Part shown: positions 34,875 through 45,122 of the stretch, piece by piece
How positions within the stretch are numbered: position 1 is the stretch's first letter
How the letters are laid out: the number at the start of each line of letters is the position of its first letter
Source: Desulfobulbus sp.
Lineage (GTDB): Bacteria; Desulfobacterota; Desulfobulbia; Desulfobulbales; Desulfobulbaceae
Direction of reading: 5' to 3'
Assembly (NCBI GenBank): GCA_031280615.1
Contig: JAITGO010000017.1
Span: 496,001 to 560,000, forward strand
DNA: 64,000 nucleotides
The notes under the pieces: model-generated
The model's database searches: none
Seen by the model: only the letters and a program-made list of their open reading frames with translations
What the model was told of the DNA's origin: nothing
Translations under genes and position numbers: made by a program

Positions 34875-36923
34875 TCAGGTCTTGAATTTGGTCATCATGT
34901 CCTTGAGTCGGTCAGCGATGTTGGCGAGTTCCTCGGCGCTCACCTTGACCTGATTACTGGCCAGGTTGATTTCGTTGGCGCTGGTATTGACCGCCGCGAT
35001 ATCCGAGGCGATCTCGGCGACGACGGTGGTGCTTTGGGCCAAGTTCTCGTTGACCTCGATGATTCCTTGTGAGGCCTGATGCACATTCTCGGCGATTTCC
35101 CTGGTGGTGGCGGTCTGTTCTTCCACTGCCCCGGCAATGGTGGCGACGATTTTATCGACATCGGCGATAACCTGGCCGATTTCGTTGATCTCGCGCACCG
35201 TGATACCGGTCGCTTCCTGAACACCCTCGATCTTGTTCTTGATGTCGAGGGTCGCTGACGCCGTTTGCCGAGCCAGCTCCTTGATTTCGTTGGCGACCAC
35301 GGCAAATCCCTTGCCGGCTTCACCGGCCCTGGCCGCCTCGATGGTGGCGTTGAGCGCCAACAGGTTGGTCTGTTCGGATATTTCTGTAATGGTTTCGGTT
35401 ACTTTATTGATTTCGTCCGCAGCTTTGCCGAGCTCGTTGACCCGATCCGAGGCGGTGCGCGATTGCCGGACCGCCATGGTGGTGATTTCCTTGGCCTTGC
35501 CGGAATTGCTGGCGATTTCCCTGATGGTGACGTTCATTTCCTCGGCGGCCGAGGCCACCATGTTGACATTGACCGAAGCTTGTTCCATGGCGGCGGCGAT
35601 CGTATTCTGATTGTTGCTCATTTCCTCGGCCGAGGCGGCCACCTGGCCGGAGCGGCCGGCGGTCGACGATGCGCCGACTGCCATTTGGTTGGCGATGGCG
35701 GCCAATTGGCTCGAGGATTCGTCCACCCGCACCACCCCGTCATTGATATCGCCAAACATCCGCCGCAGATTGGAGGCCATTTCATTGAGCGATCCGGCCA
35801 AGATGCCAATCTCGTCCTTCTGATTGACGTCCATGGTCCGGGTCATGTCGCCATTGGCCATGGCCTTGGCGAGGTCGACCCCCTTGAACAGCGGTTTGGT
35901 GATCAGGCTGGTCAGCATCAGGCCGGAGAAAGCCGCGAGCACGACGCCGACCGCCAGGCAGACGATGGTGACCAACCGGCCCCTGGCGGCTATCGTATGG
36001 GCGTCGGCAACGTTCATGTCGGCATTGCTGCCGACAGCTTTCACCATCTTATCGATCGCGGTAAAGGTGTTGGCCTGGTGGATGGCACCTTCTTCCAGCA
36101 GCAGGGTATTCATCCTGGCGAATTTTTCGTTGGCGTTGGTCACTACTCCGCTCATTTTCTCGATCATGGCGGATAACTGCTCGGAAGTGGGGATAAGTTT
36201 CTTTTCGTAGGATTCCCTGGCCTGGTTGGTCTGGCCGCTGACCACCTGGGCCTTGATCTCCTCGACCATACGGTGCAATTGGGCGTGCACGGGCTTCAGT
36301 TCCTTGACCAAGGACACCATGTCCGGGTTGGTGGTGTCCATGTTTTTCATCCATGCGCCCAAGGCGCAACCGGAGTCGTTGGTGCCTCCTTCGAAAGGAG
36401 TATTCGCCAACAGCAGTTTGCCGACATTGGCGAGCAGGGAGTTATGGTCGGTCAAAAAGGTGGAGATATGCGCTCTCATGGCTTCCGGCTGGGTCATGTC
36501 CATGGCGATCAGTTCCTTGGACAGGGTGACCGCCTGGTTGTTGACCTGGGCCCATTTGCCAATGTGGGTGTTGAAGTCCTGCCATTCGGGTGCGATGCTG
36601 CCCATGATCGGCAGTTTGCTGAAAGCATCCTTGGCCGCGCCATAGATTTTGCGGGACTCGAGAAGCTGTTGGTGCGAGAATTCGCGTTGTTCCTTTGTGG
36701 CGTAGGGGGTCAGCAGGGTGCGCATCAGGGCGGCGATGGTGGCTGCTTCGCTTTTGACGATAAGGATGTTCTCCACCGCAGGCAGCCCTTCCTTGCCCAA
36801 CTGATTCGACTCCTGGGCGAGCTCGCCTTGCTGGGCAATGGAAAGCAGGCCAACCACGAGCACCAGGACTGCCGAAAGGAGGAATCCGCCAAGGAGCTTG
36901 ACACCGATCTTGATGTTTTTCAT
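34875..36923 (-). CDS. Methyl-accepting chemotaxis protein with periplasmic CZB-like domain
   Basis: A 682-residue chemoreceptor. Transmembrane helices are near 9-30 and 315-337. The periplasmic part holds a chemoreceptor-zinc-binding-like pattern: H160 in D-H-N-S-L-L, C186 in S-G-C-A-L-G-A-W, then H213 and H217 in [13 protein letters not shown] segment and a long signalling coiled coil follow, with the hairpin tip [13 protein letters not shown]. No C-terminal CheR-tethering pentapeptide is present. An AGGA ribosome binding site precedes the ATG, and the gene stands alone with its own terminator. Confidence 0.93.
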   Translation of the reverse strand: MKNIKIGVKLLGGFLLSAVLVLVVGLLSIAQQGELAQESNQLGKEGLPAVENILIVKSEAATIAALMRTLLTPYATKEQREFSHQQLLESRKIYGAAKDAFSKLPIMGSIAPEWQDFNTHIGKWAQVNNQAVTLSKELIAMDMTQPEAMRAHISTFLTDHNSLLANVGKLLLANTPFEGGTNDSGCALGAWMKNMDTTNPDMVSLVKELKPVHAQLHRMVEEIKAQVVSGQTNQARESYEKKLIPTSEQLSAMIEKMSGVVTNANEKFARMNTLLLEEGAIHQANTFTAIDKMVKAVGSNADMNVADAHTIAARGRLVTIVCLAVGVVLAAFSGLMLTSLITKPLFKGVDLAKAMANGDMTRTMDVNQKDEIGILAGSLNEMASNLRRMFGDINDGVVRVDESSSQLAAIANQMAVGASSTAGRSGQVAASAEEMSNNQNTIAAAMEQASVNVNMVASAAEEMNVTIREIASNSGKAKEITTMAVRQSRTASDRVNELGKAADEINKVTETITEISEQTNLLALNATIEAARAGEAGKGFAVVANEIKELARQTASATLDIKNKIEGVQEATGITVREINEIGQVIADVDKIVATIAGAVEEQTATTREIAENVHQASQGIIEVNENLAQSTTVVAEIASDIAAVNTSANEINLASNQVKVSAEELANIADRLKDMMTKFKT

Positions 36924-37290
36924 GCTGTTATCCTTTGGAAATGAGTCGGTAAATTTGAACTATTGCATAGGTAAAAAAGCTTATCGGTATTATCGGGAAA
37001 CGGTTTGGCGGTGTCAAGGTTGAAAACAAAAAACGTCTGGGCGGCAACAGTGGTTCGAGCAATGTGTGCCGTTTCGCGGGGTCGGATCAAGTGCGGTTGG
37101 AGGCACACGGCGTGGGAGCACTGCCCTCAGTGGCACAAGCAAATGGCAAAGAGGCGCGGTGCGGGCGGGGGGATTGGGTGCGGAAAAATTGCTGTCCGGG
37201 TGAAGTGCCGTGTGCGGCCGGCATTTGCGGCTGTACTCGTACCGTTAGCTCGGTCTGCACATCAGAAAACAGAAACGACGGCGCCAGTCG
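36924..37290 (-). other. Intergenic region between the chemoreceptor gene and tatC
   Basis: A 367-base gap between two leftward genes. It contains a candidate sigma-28-type promoter for the chemoreceptor at its left side (36981-37006). The rest, downstream of tatC, shows no convincing terminator or gene. Open frames on the plus strand here are Arg/Cys-rich and look random. Confidence 0.4.
36981..37006 (-). promoter_or_regulatory. Possible sigma-28 (FliA-type) promoter for the chemoreceptor
   Basis: On the minus strand ACCGATAA (36981-36988) matches seven of eight bases of the GCCGATAA -10 box. AAACCGTTT (36998-37006) resembles the TAAAGTTT -35 box, but the spacing is one or two bases short. 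The position, about 60 bases upstream of a chemoreceptor start, supports it. The partial -35 match keeps confidence low. Confidence 0.35.
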
Positions 37291-38040
37291 TCAGGATGCG
37301 GTCGTCTGGTCGGGCAGGGGATTGCGTCGGGAGCCGAACATGCGGCAGGCCACGATGCCGGCCTCGTACAAGGCGAAAAGGGGCAGGGCGAGCAGGACGG
37401 TGGCGGTGATCTCGCCGGTGGTCAGCAAAAAGGAGAGCACCGCGATGGCGATATAAAACGGGATGCGTTTTTGACGGAAATGATTGCTTTTGAGCAGGCC
37501 GGCCCGGGTAGCCATCACCATGAGGAAAGGGATCTCGAAGGCAATGCCGAAGGCCAGTGCCATGCGGGCGGTAAAGGTGAGGTACAGGCCGAGCTTGAGC
37601 ATCGGCTGCAAGGTGGGCGAGGCGTAACTCATGAAAAAATGAAGCATTCGGGGCAGGGCGACGAAGAAGGCGAATGCGGCGCCGGCCAGGAAAAGCAGCG
37701 AGGCCCAGAGGACAATGGTTCGCACCGTCCGTTTTTCGCGCTCAAGGAGTCCTGGGGCGATAAAAAGCCATATTTGGTACAGCAGGTAGGGAAAGGCGGC
37801 GGCCACGCCCACCAGCAGGGACAGCTTGAGATAGCTGAGAAAGGCGTCGGTGAGTTTGGTGTAGACCAGCTTGCCCATCTGCGGATAGGCCAGATAAAGA
37901 GGCCGCATGCACCATGCCGCCAGTTCATCCTTGCAGAGATAGGCCACGATGCTGGTCAGCAGCACCGCGACACAGCAGCGAATGAGCCGGCCGCGCAGCT
38001 CCTCCTGGTGGGGAGCAAACTGTTCCAGGACCTCGATCAT
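37291..38040 (-). CDS. tatC: Sec-independent protein translocase TatC
   Basis: Receptor subunit of the twin-arginine translocon, 249 residues with six helices. Motifs include the N-terminal H-x-x-E-L-R-x-R-L, the first periplasmic loop with P-L-Y-L-A-Y-P, and E-K-R-T-V-R-T before the third helix with F-E-I-P-F-L in the fourth region. It overlaps tatB by ATGA (38037-38040). Confidence 0.95.
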   Translation of the reverse strand: MIEVLEQFAPHQEELRGRLIRCCVAVLLTSIVAYLCKDELAAWCMRPLYLAYPQMGKLVYTKLTDAFLSYLKLSLLVGVAAAFPYLLYQIWLFIAPGLLEREKRTVRTIVLWASLLFLAGAAFAFFVALPRMLHFFMSYASPTLQPMLKLGLYLTFTARMALAFGIAFEIPFLMVMATRAGLLKSNHFRQKRIPFYIAIAVLSFLLTTGEITATVLLALPLFALYEAGIVACRMFGSRRNPLPDQTTAS

Positions 38041-38501
38041 GACGCCTGGCTATTCTCTTTGGCCGGTTTATGCGCAGCTACGGTCGGTTCGGCAGACGAT
38101 TTTTGCTCTTCTTGTTGGCCGGCAGCGGCCGGTGTTTGGTCCGTTGGGTCGTCCTGTCCGCCCAGTTCGGCTGCAATAGCCCGGGCTTCCGGCTCCACGT
38201 CGATGATCGACTCCTCTTTGTCCGGTTGTGCGGCGGGTCCGGCCGCCGGTCGCCATTCCGCCATGTCGGTGTCGATCAATTTGGTGCGCAGTTCGTCGGC
38301 GGTTTGATGCAGATCGCGCCGGATGGTGTTGAGGGCTTCGTCTTCCTGGGTCAGGTTCTCCTTGACCTGGTTGAGCGTTTTTTTCATTTCCATCAGACCC
38401 TTGGCCAACGAGCGGGCCAAACCGGGCAGTTTGTCCGGACCAACCACGATCAAGGCCACAGCAAGGATGACGATCATTTCCGGGAGGCCTATTCCAAACA
38501 T
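38037..38501 (-). CDS. tatB: Twin-arginine translocase subunit TatB
   Basis: A 154-residue protein with a single N-terminal helix beginning M-F-G-I-G-L-P-E-M, then G-P-D-K-L-P, an amphipathic helix and a long acidic/Gln-rich tail. The glutamate at position 8 and the long tail favour TatB over TatA. ATG 38501 gives the family N-terminus although its ribosome binding site is weak; the frame extends 13 codons upstream to a TTG. It is co-transcribed with tatC. No tatA is in the window. Confidence 0.88.
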   Translation of the reverse strand: MFGIGLPEMIVILAVALIVVGPDKLPGLARSLAKGLMEMKKTLNQVKENLTQEDEALNTIRRDLHQTADELRTKLIDTDMAEWRPAAGPAAQPDKEESIIDVEPEARAIAAELGGQDDPTDQTPAAAGQQEEQKSSAEPTVAAHKPAKENSQAS

Positions 38502-38582
38502 GGCAAGCACCAGGGGTAAATTTGACGGAGTGGCTGGCAAGCCGTTGCAAACGAAAAAGTCTACGGGATTTGACCCGAGGTG

Positions 38583-38936
38583 TCAAGCGGGGCCGGAATC
38601 CTTCTTGCGGCGGGGCTTGCGCAGGCCGTCAACCAGGTGGAGCAGGGCGAGCACGGGGTGGGTGAAGAGCAGGCGCCGGCCGCTGTGGAGCATCACCGCG
38701 CGGATCTGTTCGCGCCGGTCGGGCGCATAGCAGTGGATCGGACATTTGCCGCAGGTGGACTTGCGCTCTTGGAAGGGACACTGGCGCAGCCGTTTCAGGG
38801 CATAGGCGAGCAACTGGCAACATGCGTCGCATCGTTCGGGCACCTTGTCGTGATGGTCCCGGCAATATCGGCGGATCATGAGTTCTACGGTGCGGGCTTC
38901 GCGTCGCATTCGCCGCGAGGAAAAGGTGTCTGGCAT
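38583..38936 (-). CDS. ygbA: YgbA-family nitrous-oxide-stimulated promoter protein
   Basis: A 117-residue Cys-rich protein. The pattern R-R-E-x-R-T-V-E-L-M-I-R-R-Y-C-R-D-H-H, then C-D-A-C-C, C-P-F-Q-E-R-K-S-T-C-G-K-C-P-I-H-C-Y and V-M-x-x-S-G-R-R matches the YgbA family, which in enterobacteria is part of the nitrosative-stress (NsrR) regulon. The cysteines suggest metal or cluster binding. ATG 38936 is chosen; a TTG at 38966 is a possible alternative. It diverges from nrfHA, which handles nitrite and NO, so the context agrees with the family's link to nitrogen-oxide stress. Confidence 0.88.
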   Translation of the reverse strand: MPDTFSSRRMRREARTVELMIRRYCRDHHDKVPERCDACCQLLAYALKRLRQCPFQERKSTCGKCPIHCYAPDRREQIRAVMLHSGRRLLFTHPVLALLHLVDGLRKPRRKKDSGPA

Positions 38937-39369
38937 CGATTTTCGCGAAAAGAAGGGTCGGGTCAATCTGGACGAGCGGAATCACTGTACCACAACTGTC
39001 CACATGCGGCATCGACAATGCGCGCAAGAAAAGCCTGGTTGCGCGAGTGTTACCAAAAGGAAGCGGCTGCCGGTGGTCGGTGTTACTCAATCGTAGCGCC
39101 CGTTGGCCTGTGGCAAGATCCATGGGGCTGAAGTTGCCGCATTGTCTTGCTTGGTACGCTGTTTGCTTTTATAATGCTGCCGGCGATGGCTAGGCAAAAG
39201 AAGTGAAGGTGCCTGTGCCTCGGCCGGAGGGATTCAACGCACTTAGATGGCGGATAGAGAAAAGGAGGGGAGGTATGAGACCGGAGAGGAGAATAGAAAG
39301 GAGGCGTGCCGGGCTAGCCGGCAAAAGATTGTGCAGTGCAACCGGGAAAAGGGGGCGACAGGATTGCCT
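38937..39369 (+). other. Divergent regulatory region between ygbA and nrfHA
   Basis: A 433-base region. It contains a perfect 12-base palindrome TTTTCGCGAAAA (38940-38951) just upstream of ygbA, a sigma-70-like promoter towards nrfH (39147-39175), and a short ORF (39275-39373) with a very strong ribosome binding site that runs into the nrfH start. I found no clear FNR- or HcpR-type palindrome. Confidence 0.55.
39147..39175 (+). promoter_or_regulatory. Candidate promoter for nrfHA
   Basis: A consensus -10 TATAAT (39170-39175) follows a 17-base spacer after TTGCTT (39147-39152, a weak -35). The weak -35 box would fit a promoter that needs an activator. The predicted start lies about 90 bases before the short ORF at 39275. 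Confidence 0.5.
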
Positions 39370-39373
39370 ATGA
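39275..39373 (+). CDS. Possible 32-residue leader ORF coupled to nrfH
   Basis: The ATG at 39275 is preceded by AGGAGGGGAGG at optimal distance, far stronger than any site near the upstream in-frame nrfH ATG (39247). The frame encodes a 32-residue Arg-rich peptide and stops at TGA 39371-39373, overlapping the nrfH ATG at 39370 as ATGA. This is the arrangement of translational coupling or a leader peptide. It is not homologous to anything I recognise. The alternative is that nrfH simply starts upstream and this frame is incidental. Confidence 0.4.
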   Translation: MRPERRIERRRAGLAGKRLCSATGKRGRQDCL

Positions 39374-39882
39374 AGTATGCCGCCATTTTCGCAGTGATCG
39401 TGACGCTGGGCATTTTCGCCAATTTGGTCCACGAGTCCAAGATGCTGTCCTACTTGTCGAGCGACCCCCGTGCCTGCATCAACTGCCACACCATGACCAT
39501 CCACTATGCCACCTGGGAGCACAGTTCCCACCGGAACCGGGCAACCTGCGTGGACTGCCACCTGCCGCGCGATTCCTTCGTCAATAAAATGCTGGCCAAG
39601 GCCCGGGACGGATACCACCATTCCGTGGCCATGACCTTCAAGACCTACGGACCCAATCTGCGGATCAGCAGCGATGCTGCCAAGCGGATTCAGGACAATT
39701 GTATCGCCTGCCACCAAAAGGCCGTCTCCCAGATGATGGCCACCAGCGCCCTGTACGAGAAGGCGGCCGACAGCACGGTGCAGATGGGACGGCGCTGTTG
39801 GGACTGCCACCGGGGCCTGCCCCATGGTACCATGCGCAACCTGTCGGCAACGCAGAATAATTTTAGCGTCAAGGTAGACTAA
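39370..39882 (+). CDS. nrfH: Cytochrome c nitrite reductase small subunit NrfH
   Basis: NapC/NirT-family quinol dehydrogenase that passes electrons from menaquinol to NrfA. From ATG 39370 it has 170 residues: one N-terminal membrane anchor (about 3-20) and four C-x2-C-H haem motifs starting at C36, C60, C111 and C143, as in the tetrahaem NrfH. AGGA at 39359-39362 supports this start. An in-frame ATG at 39247 would add 41 hydrophilic residues before the anchor and lacks a good ribosome binding site. nrfA follows after 23 bases. Confidence 0.92.
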   Translation: MKYAAIFAVIVTLGIFANLVHESKMLSYLSSDPRACINCHTMTIHYATWEHSSHRNRATCVDCHLPRDSFVNKMLAKARDGYHHSVAMTFKTYGPNLRISSDAAKRIQDNCIACHQKAVSQMMATSALYEKAADSTVQMGRRCWDCHRGLPHGTMRNLSATQNNFSVKVD

Positions 39883-39905
39883 GGATTTTAACCAGGAGAA
39901 TATAC

Positions 39906-41405
39906 ATGAAGAAATCGTCCGTTGTTTTCGCACTTTGTGTGCTCGCCATCGTCCCGATGGTGCTGCTGACCGTCTCCATCCGGGAGAACAAGGCCGAGCA
40001 GCAGGCCATGAACGCAGTCCCGCCCATCAAACCCGGCGAAACGCGATCCTCCGAATGGGGCAAGTATTATCCCCGCCAGTACGACACCTACATGCAGACG
40101 AAAAAGAGTGACGAGATCACCGACGTTCTCAAACATGACCCCGCGCTGATAGTCATGTGGGCCGGCTATCCGTTCTCCAAGGACTACAACAAGCCACGGG
40201 GACACTATTACGCCCTGGAGGACAACATCAACACCCTGCGCACCGGTGCGCCGGTGGACAACAAGACCGGCCCCCTGCCCACGGCCTGCTGGACCTGCAA
40301 ATCCCCGGACGTGCCCCGGTTGATCAAGCGGGACGGCGAGATGGAATTCTTCACTGGCAAATGGGCGAAATATGGCGATGAAGTGGTCAATACCATCGGT
40401 TGCGGCGACTGTCACGACAGCACCACCATGAAGCTGACCCTGACCCGCGATTACCTCAAGCGGGGCCTGGATGCCGAAGGTAGCCTGAAAACCGCGGACA
40501 TCACCCATCAGGACATGCGCTCTTTGGTTTGTGCGCAATGCCACGCCGAATATTACTTCAAGAAGACGGAGTGGGAAGACAAGGGGGAGAAGAAAACCGC
40601 CATGGTGGTCACCTATCCCTGGAACAAGGGGATGTCGGCCGAAAACATGGAAGAGTACTATGACAGCTACGGCTTTTCCGACTGGACCCATCCCTTGAGC
40701 AAAACTCCGATGCTCAAGGCGCAGCATCCCGATTACGAGACCTTTGTCACCGGTGTCCACAGCCGCAATGGCCTGTCCTGCGCCGATTGCCACATGCCCT
40801 ATGTGCAGGAAGGCGGTGTCAAGTTTACCAGCCACAAGGTCGGCAGCCCGCTCGACAACATCGCCAACACCTGCCTGAACTGCCACCAAGGCACCGAAAA
40901 GGAATTCCGCGCGACCGTTGAGAGAAAATTGGCCCGGAAGGAAGAGCTGGCCAAAATGGCGACCGACATTCTGGCCAAGGCCCACCTGGAAGCTGCCAAG
41001 GCCTGGAGCCTCGGCGCGACCGAGGAGGAGATGAAGCCGGTTCTGCAGGACATCCGTCACGGCCAATGGCGCTGGGATTACGCCGTTGCCGGCCACGGTG
41101 CCTTTTTCCACGCGCCGGAAGAAACCTTGCGGGTTTTGGCGGGCGCAATCAACAAGGGGCAGGATGCCCGGGTGAAACTGCGGGTGGTCCTGGCCAAGCA
41201 CAACGCCGCCGATTTTGTCGCCCCGGATTTTTCCACCAAGGAAAAGGCGCAGGCCCTCGTTGGCATGGATTTCGCCAAACTGGTCGAGGAAAAAAAGACC
41301 TTCCTCAACACCCTGAAGCAGGAATGGTTCAAGAAGAGCGAGGCCAAGGGGCTGTACGATCCCGCCTCCCGCAAGGATATGGTGCTCAAGACATCGTATA
41401 ACTAA
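39906..41405 (+). CDS. nrfA: Cytochrome c nitrite reductase catalytic subunit NrfA
   Basis: Pentahaem periplasmic enzyme reducing nitrite to ammonium with six electrons, also active on NO and hydroxylamine. It has 499 residues. A signal peptide or anchor lies at about 5-25. The catalytic haem motif with lysine ligand is C128-W-T-C131-K132, and four C-x2-C-H motifs follow (C-G-D-C-H, C-A-Q-C-H, C-A-D-C-H and C-L-N-C-H). The ribosome binding site is AGGAGA. A strong terminator follows, making nrfHA a self-contained unit. Confidence 0.97.
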   Translation: MKKSSVVFALCVLAIVPMVLLTVSIRENKAEQQAMNAVPPIKPGETRSSEWGKYYPRQYDTYMQTKKSDEITDVLKHDPALIVMWAGYPFSKDYNKPRGHYYALEDNINTLRTGAPVDNKTGPLPTACWTCKSPDVPRLIKRDGEMEFFTGKWAKYGDEVVNTIGCGDCHDSTTMKLTLTRDYLKRGLDAEGSLKTADITHQDMRSLVCAQCHAEYYFKKTEWEDKGEKKTAMVVTYPWNKGMSAENMEEYYDSYGFSDWTHPLSKTPMLKAQHPDYETFVTGVHSRNGLSCADCHMPYVQEGGVKFTSHKVGSPLDNIANTCLNCHQGTEKEFRATVERKLARKEELAKMATDILAKAHLEAAKAWSLGATEEEMKPVLQDIRHGQWRWDYAVAGHGAFFHAPEETLRVLAGAINKGQDARVKLRVVLAKHNAADFVAPDFSTKEKAQALVGMDFAKLVEEKKTFLNTLKQEWFKKSEAKGLYDPASRKDMVLKTSYN

Positions 41406-41432
41406 AGCGTTTCTTCCTCTTTTCTTGACCGC

Positions 41433-41477
41433 CTCCCGGTCCGCCCGCACGATGTCGGGCGGACCGGGAGTTTTTTT
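41433..41477 (+). terminator. Rho-independent terminator after nrfA
   Basis: Perfect 15-base arms CTCCCGGTCCGCCCG (41433-41447) and CGGGCGGACCGGGAG (41456-41470), loop of eight bases, then seven Ts. Confidence 0.95.
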
Positions 41478-41538
41478 ATTTCCGGCCTATTGGTCCGGAG
41501 TGATGCTCAGCCCACCACCGGCCCCGCTTTTCTCCTGT

Positions 41539-42973
<1,435 letters not shown>

Positions 42974-42998
42974 GATTGCGGCATCCGAGCGGCGGGTC

Positions 42999-43026
42999 TT
43001 GTCAAATTTCCTATCGTGATTATTAC
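42999..43026 (+). promoter_or_regulatory. Candidate promoter upstream of rpoZ
   Basis: TTGTCA (42999-43004, five of six) with a 16-base spacer and TATTAC (43021-43026, four of six). It lies between the purA stop and the hairpin at 43099, so a transcript started here would pass through that hairpin before reaching rpoZ. Confidence 0.45.
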
Positions 43027-43098
43027 AAAATCGTCTTGATGCCGCAAAATGCGGGATAGTCGCGTGCGCAGCGGACGAAGTTTCAGAATGTTTCAATT

Positions 43099-43130
43099 TC
43101 CCGGAGCAAATGCGGACTCCGGGATTTTTA
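43099..43130 (+). terminator. Terminator-like hairpin in the rpoZ leader
   Basis: TCCCGGAG (43099-43106) pairs with CTCCGGGA (43117-43124) across ten bases, followed by five Ts. It sits only 20 bases upstream of the rpoZ start and immediately before its ribosome binding site, too close for a separate promoter to lie between. It could terminate purA transcripts partially or act as an attenuator for the rpoZ operon. Confidence 0.72.
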
Positions 43131-43149
43131 TTCCATGGAGGCAAAGAAC

Positions 43150-43416
43150 ATGGCGCGTATAACTGTTGAGGATTGCCTGACAAAGGTAGGTGATGACAAT
43201 CGATTTGCCCTGATTCACCTGGCGGTGGAACGAATTCGGCAACATCGCAAGGGGGAGCCTTTTCTTGTCACCGGCAAGAATAAGGAAATTGTCATGACCC
43301 TCCGCGAGATCGCCGCCGGCAAGGTCACCTTTGACAACATCCATGAACTTCCCAAGCAACGCAAGGCTGAGAAGGCGGCGGACGCTGTCGCCGAAGAGGA
43401 GATCGTCGAAGAATAG
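43150..43416 (+). CDS. rpoZ: RNA polymerase omega subunit
   Basis: An 88-residue omega subunit assisting RNA polymerase assembly and, in many bacteria, ppGpp response. The N-terminus [10 protein letters not shown] with N-R-F-A-L-I-H-L-A and the [11 protein letters not shown] segment match the family. ATG 43150 with GGAGG upstream is preferred to ATG 43135. It begins a closely spaced gene run through glyS. Confidence 0.94.
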   Translation: MARITVEDCLTKVGDDNRFALIHLAVERIRQHRKGEPFLVTGKNKEIVMTLREIAAGKVTFDNIHELPKQRKAEKAADAVAEEEIVEE

Positions 43417-43439
43417 CCGCGACGAGTGTGGAATCGACC

Positions 43440-44594
43440 ATGAGCAAGAGCTATTACGAGATACTCGGCATCGGCAAGGATGCCTCGGCCGAGGCCATCA
43501 AGAAGGCCTACCGCAAGCTGGCCATGCAACATCACCCCGACCGCAATCAGGGCAATGCCGAGGCCGAGGAAAAATTCAAGGAGGCCGCCGAGGCGTACGA
43601 AGTCCTCAGCGATGTGCAAAAGCGGCGCATCTACGACACCTACGGCAAGGAAGGATTGCGCAGCAGCGGTTATAACGGTCCAGGGAGCAGCGAGGACATC
43701 TTTTCGCACATCAACGATCTGTTCGGCGACCTGTTCGGGTTCGGCGGCGGCCGGGCCAGGCGGCACGATCCCAACGCCCCGGTTCAGGGCGAGGATCTGC
43801 GCTACGATATCCGCATCTCGTTCATGGAAGCGGTGCACGGCGTCAACCGGCAGGTGGAGGTCACCAAGCGGGAAACCTGCTGGACCTGCGAGGGATCCGG
43901 GGCTCGGCCCGGACATCGGCCGCAGACCTGTCCGATGTGCCAGGGCCGCGGCCAAGTGATCCGTTCGCAGGGGTTTTTCCAGGTTTCCACCACCTGTCCG
44001 CGCTGCCAGGGCACGGGCCAGGTGATTACCGATCCCTGCACCGATTGCCAGGGTGACGGGCTGGTCAACCGGAGCAAGAAGGTCAATATCCGCATCCCGG
44101 CAGGTGTGGACACCGGCTCCCGGATGCGCTTGGCCGGCGAAGGGGAGGGCGGTCGCCGCGGCGGGCCTTCCGGTGACCTGTACGTGGTCATCCATGTCGA
44201 TGAGCACGAACATTTCCAGCGAGACGGGCAGACCGTCTACCTTAAGCTGCCGTTGTCGATGGTGCGGGCCACGCTTGGTTGCGAGGCCGATGTCCCCACC
44301 GTCCACGGAAGCGCGAAACTGAAAATCCCTGCTGGCACCCAGTCCGGCGAGCGGTTCGTCCTTCGGGGAGAAGGCGTGCCCAGCTTGCGCGGTGGCGGCA
44401 AGGGCGACATGGTGGTCGAGGTCCAGGTCCTGACCCCCACCAAGCTGGGCAAGGAACAAAAGGAATTGCTCCGCAGGTTCGACGAATTGAGCAAGGAACA
44501 GGAGGAGGAAGGCTTTTTTGCCCGTCTTTTCCATGGCCACCTCGGCAAACAGAAGAAAAAGAGCGAGGAGCGGGAAAAGGTCGCCAATGGCTGA
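43440..44594 (+). CDS. dnaJ: Chaperone protein DnaJ
   Basis: Hsp40 co-chaperone of DnaK, 384 residues. The J domain has the H-P-D motif near residues 34-36 and a Gly/Phe-rich linker follows. The zinc-binding centre has four C-x2-C-x-G-x-G-type repeats: C-W-T-C-E-G, C-P-M-C-Q-G, C-P-R-C-Q-G and C-T-D-C-Q-G. Two client-binding domains complete the protein. ATG 43440 gives the family N-terminus [10 protein letters not shown]. No dnaK or grpE is in the window. Confidence 0.96.
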   Translation: MSKSYYEILGIGKDASAEAIKKAYRKLAMQHHPDRNQGNAEAEEKFKEAAEAYEVLSDVQKRRIYDTYGKEGLRSSGYNGPGSSEDIFSHINDLFGDLFGFGGGRARRHDPNAPVQGEDLRYDIRISFMEAVHGVNRQVEVTKRETCWTCEGSGARPGHRPQTCPMCQGRGQVIRSQGFFQVSTTCPRCQGTGQVITDPCTDCQGDGLVNRSKKVNIRIPAGVDTGSRMRLAGEGEGGRRGGPSGDLYVVIHVDEHEHFQRDGQTVYLKLPLSMVRATLGCEADVPTVHGSAKLKIPAGTQSGERFVLRGEGVPSLRGGGKGDMVVEVQVLTPTKLGKEQKELLRRFDELSKEQEEEGFFARLFHGHLGKQKKKSEEREKVANG

Positions 44595-45120
44595 TCAGTT
44601 TACCCACTTCGATGCCAGCGGCAAGGCCCGTATGGTCGATGTCGGCGGCAAAGATGCGACGGAGCGCCGGGCGACCGCCGCCGGCAGGATCTCCATGTCC
44701 CGGCAGGCCTACGGCATAGTCCGCGCCGGCACGGTCAAAAAAGGCGATGTGCTTGGCGTGGCCCGGATTGCCGGCATCATGGCGGCCAAGAAGGTGGATC
44801 AATTGATTCCCCTGTGCCATCCCCTGGCAATCACCGGGGTGGAGATCGATTTTTCCTATGACGATGCCCGTTGCGCCATTGAAATCAGGGCAACGGTTGC
44901 GATAACCGGCCGAACCGGAGTGGAAATGGAGGCCTTGACGGCGGTGTCGATTGCGGCGCTGACCATTTATGATATGTGTAAGGCGGTCGATAAGACCATG
45001 GTGATGTCGGATATCCGACTGCTGCGGAAAAGTGGCGGCAAGAGCGGACTGTTTGTCAGTCCCGCTGCCGCATGCTATACTGACGATGCAGAACACGAGA
45101 ACCACCTTGTTGGAGAATAG
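44587..45120 (+). CDS. moaC: Cyclic pyranopterin monophosphate synthase MoaC
   Basis: Acts after MoaA in molybdopterin cofactor biosynthesis to make cPMP. It has 177 residues with the motifs [30 protein letters not shown] and M-E-A-L-T-A-V-S. The start overlaps the dnaJ stop by 8 bases, with GGGAAAAGG upstream. No other molybdenum-cofactor gene is in the window. Confidence 0.96.
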   Translation: MADQFTHFDASGKARMVDVGGKDATERRATAAGRISMSRQAYGIVRAGTVKKGDVLGVARIAGIMAAKKVDQLIPLCHPLAITGVEIDFSYDDARCAIEIRATVAITGRTGVEMEALTAVSIAALTIYDMCKAVDKTMVMSDIRLLRKSGGKSGLFVSPAAACYTDDAEHENHLVGE

Positions 45121-45122
45121 CG

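Noticed and set aside
37064..37456. A 130-codon plus-strand open frame in the gap before tatC
   Set aside because: It is Arg/Cys/Gly-rich without protein-like pattern, overlaps the 3' end of tatC on the other strand, and has no ribosome binding site.
38540..38582. GGGTCAAATCCC between ygbA and tatB on the minus strand, resembling a tRNA T-arm
   Set aside because: No acceptor, D or anticodon arms can be fitted; the sequence upstream is ygbA coding sequence.
39247..39369. nrfH start at ATG 39247
   Set aside because: It adds 41 hydrophilic residues before the membrane anchor, has no well-placed ribosome binding site, and the strong site at 39263-39273 would lie inside the gene. Kept as an alternative, not the preferred call.
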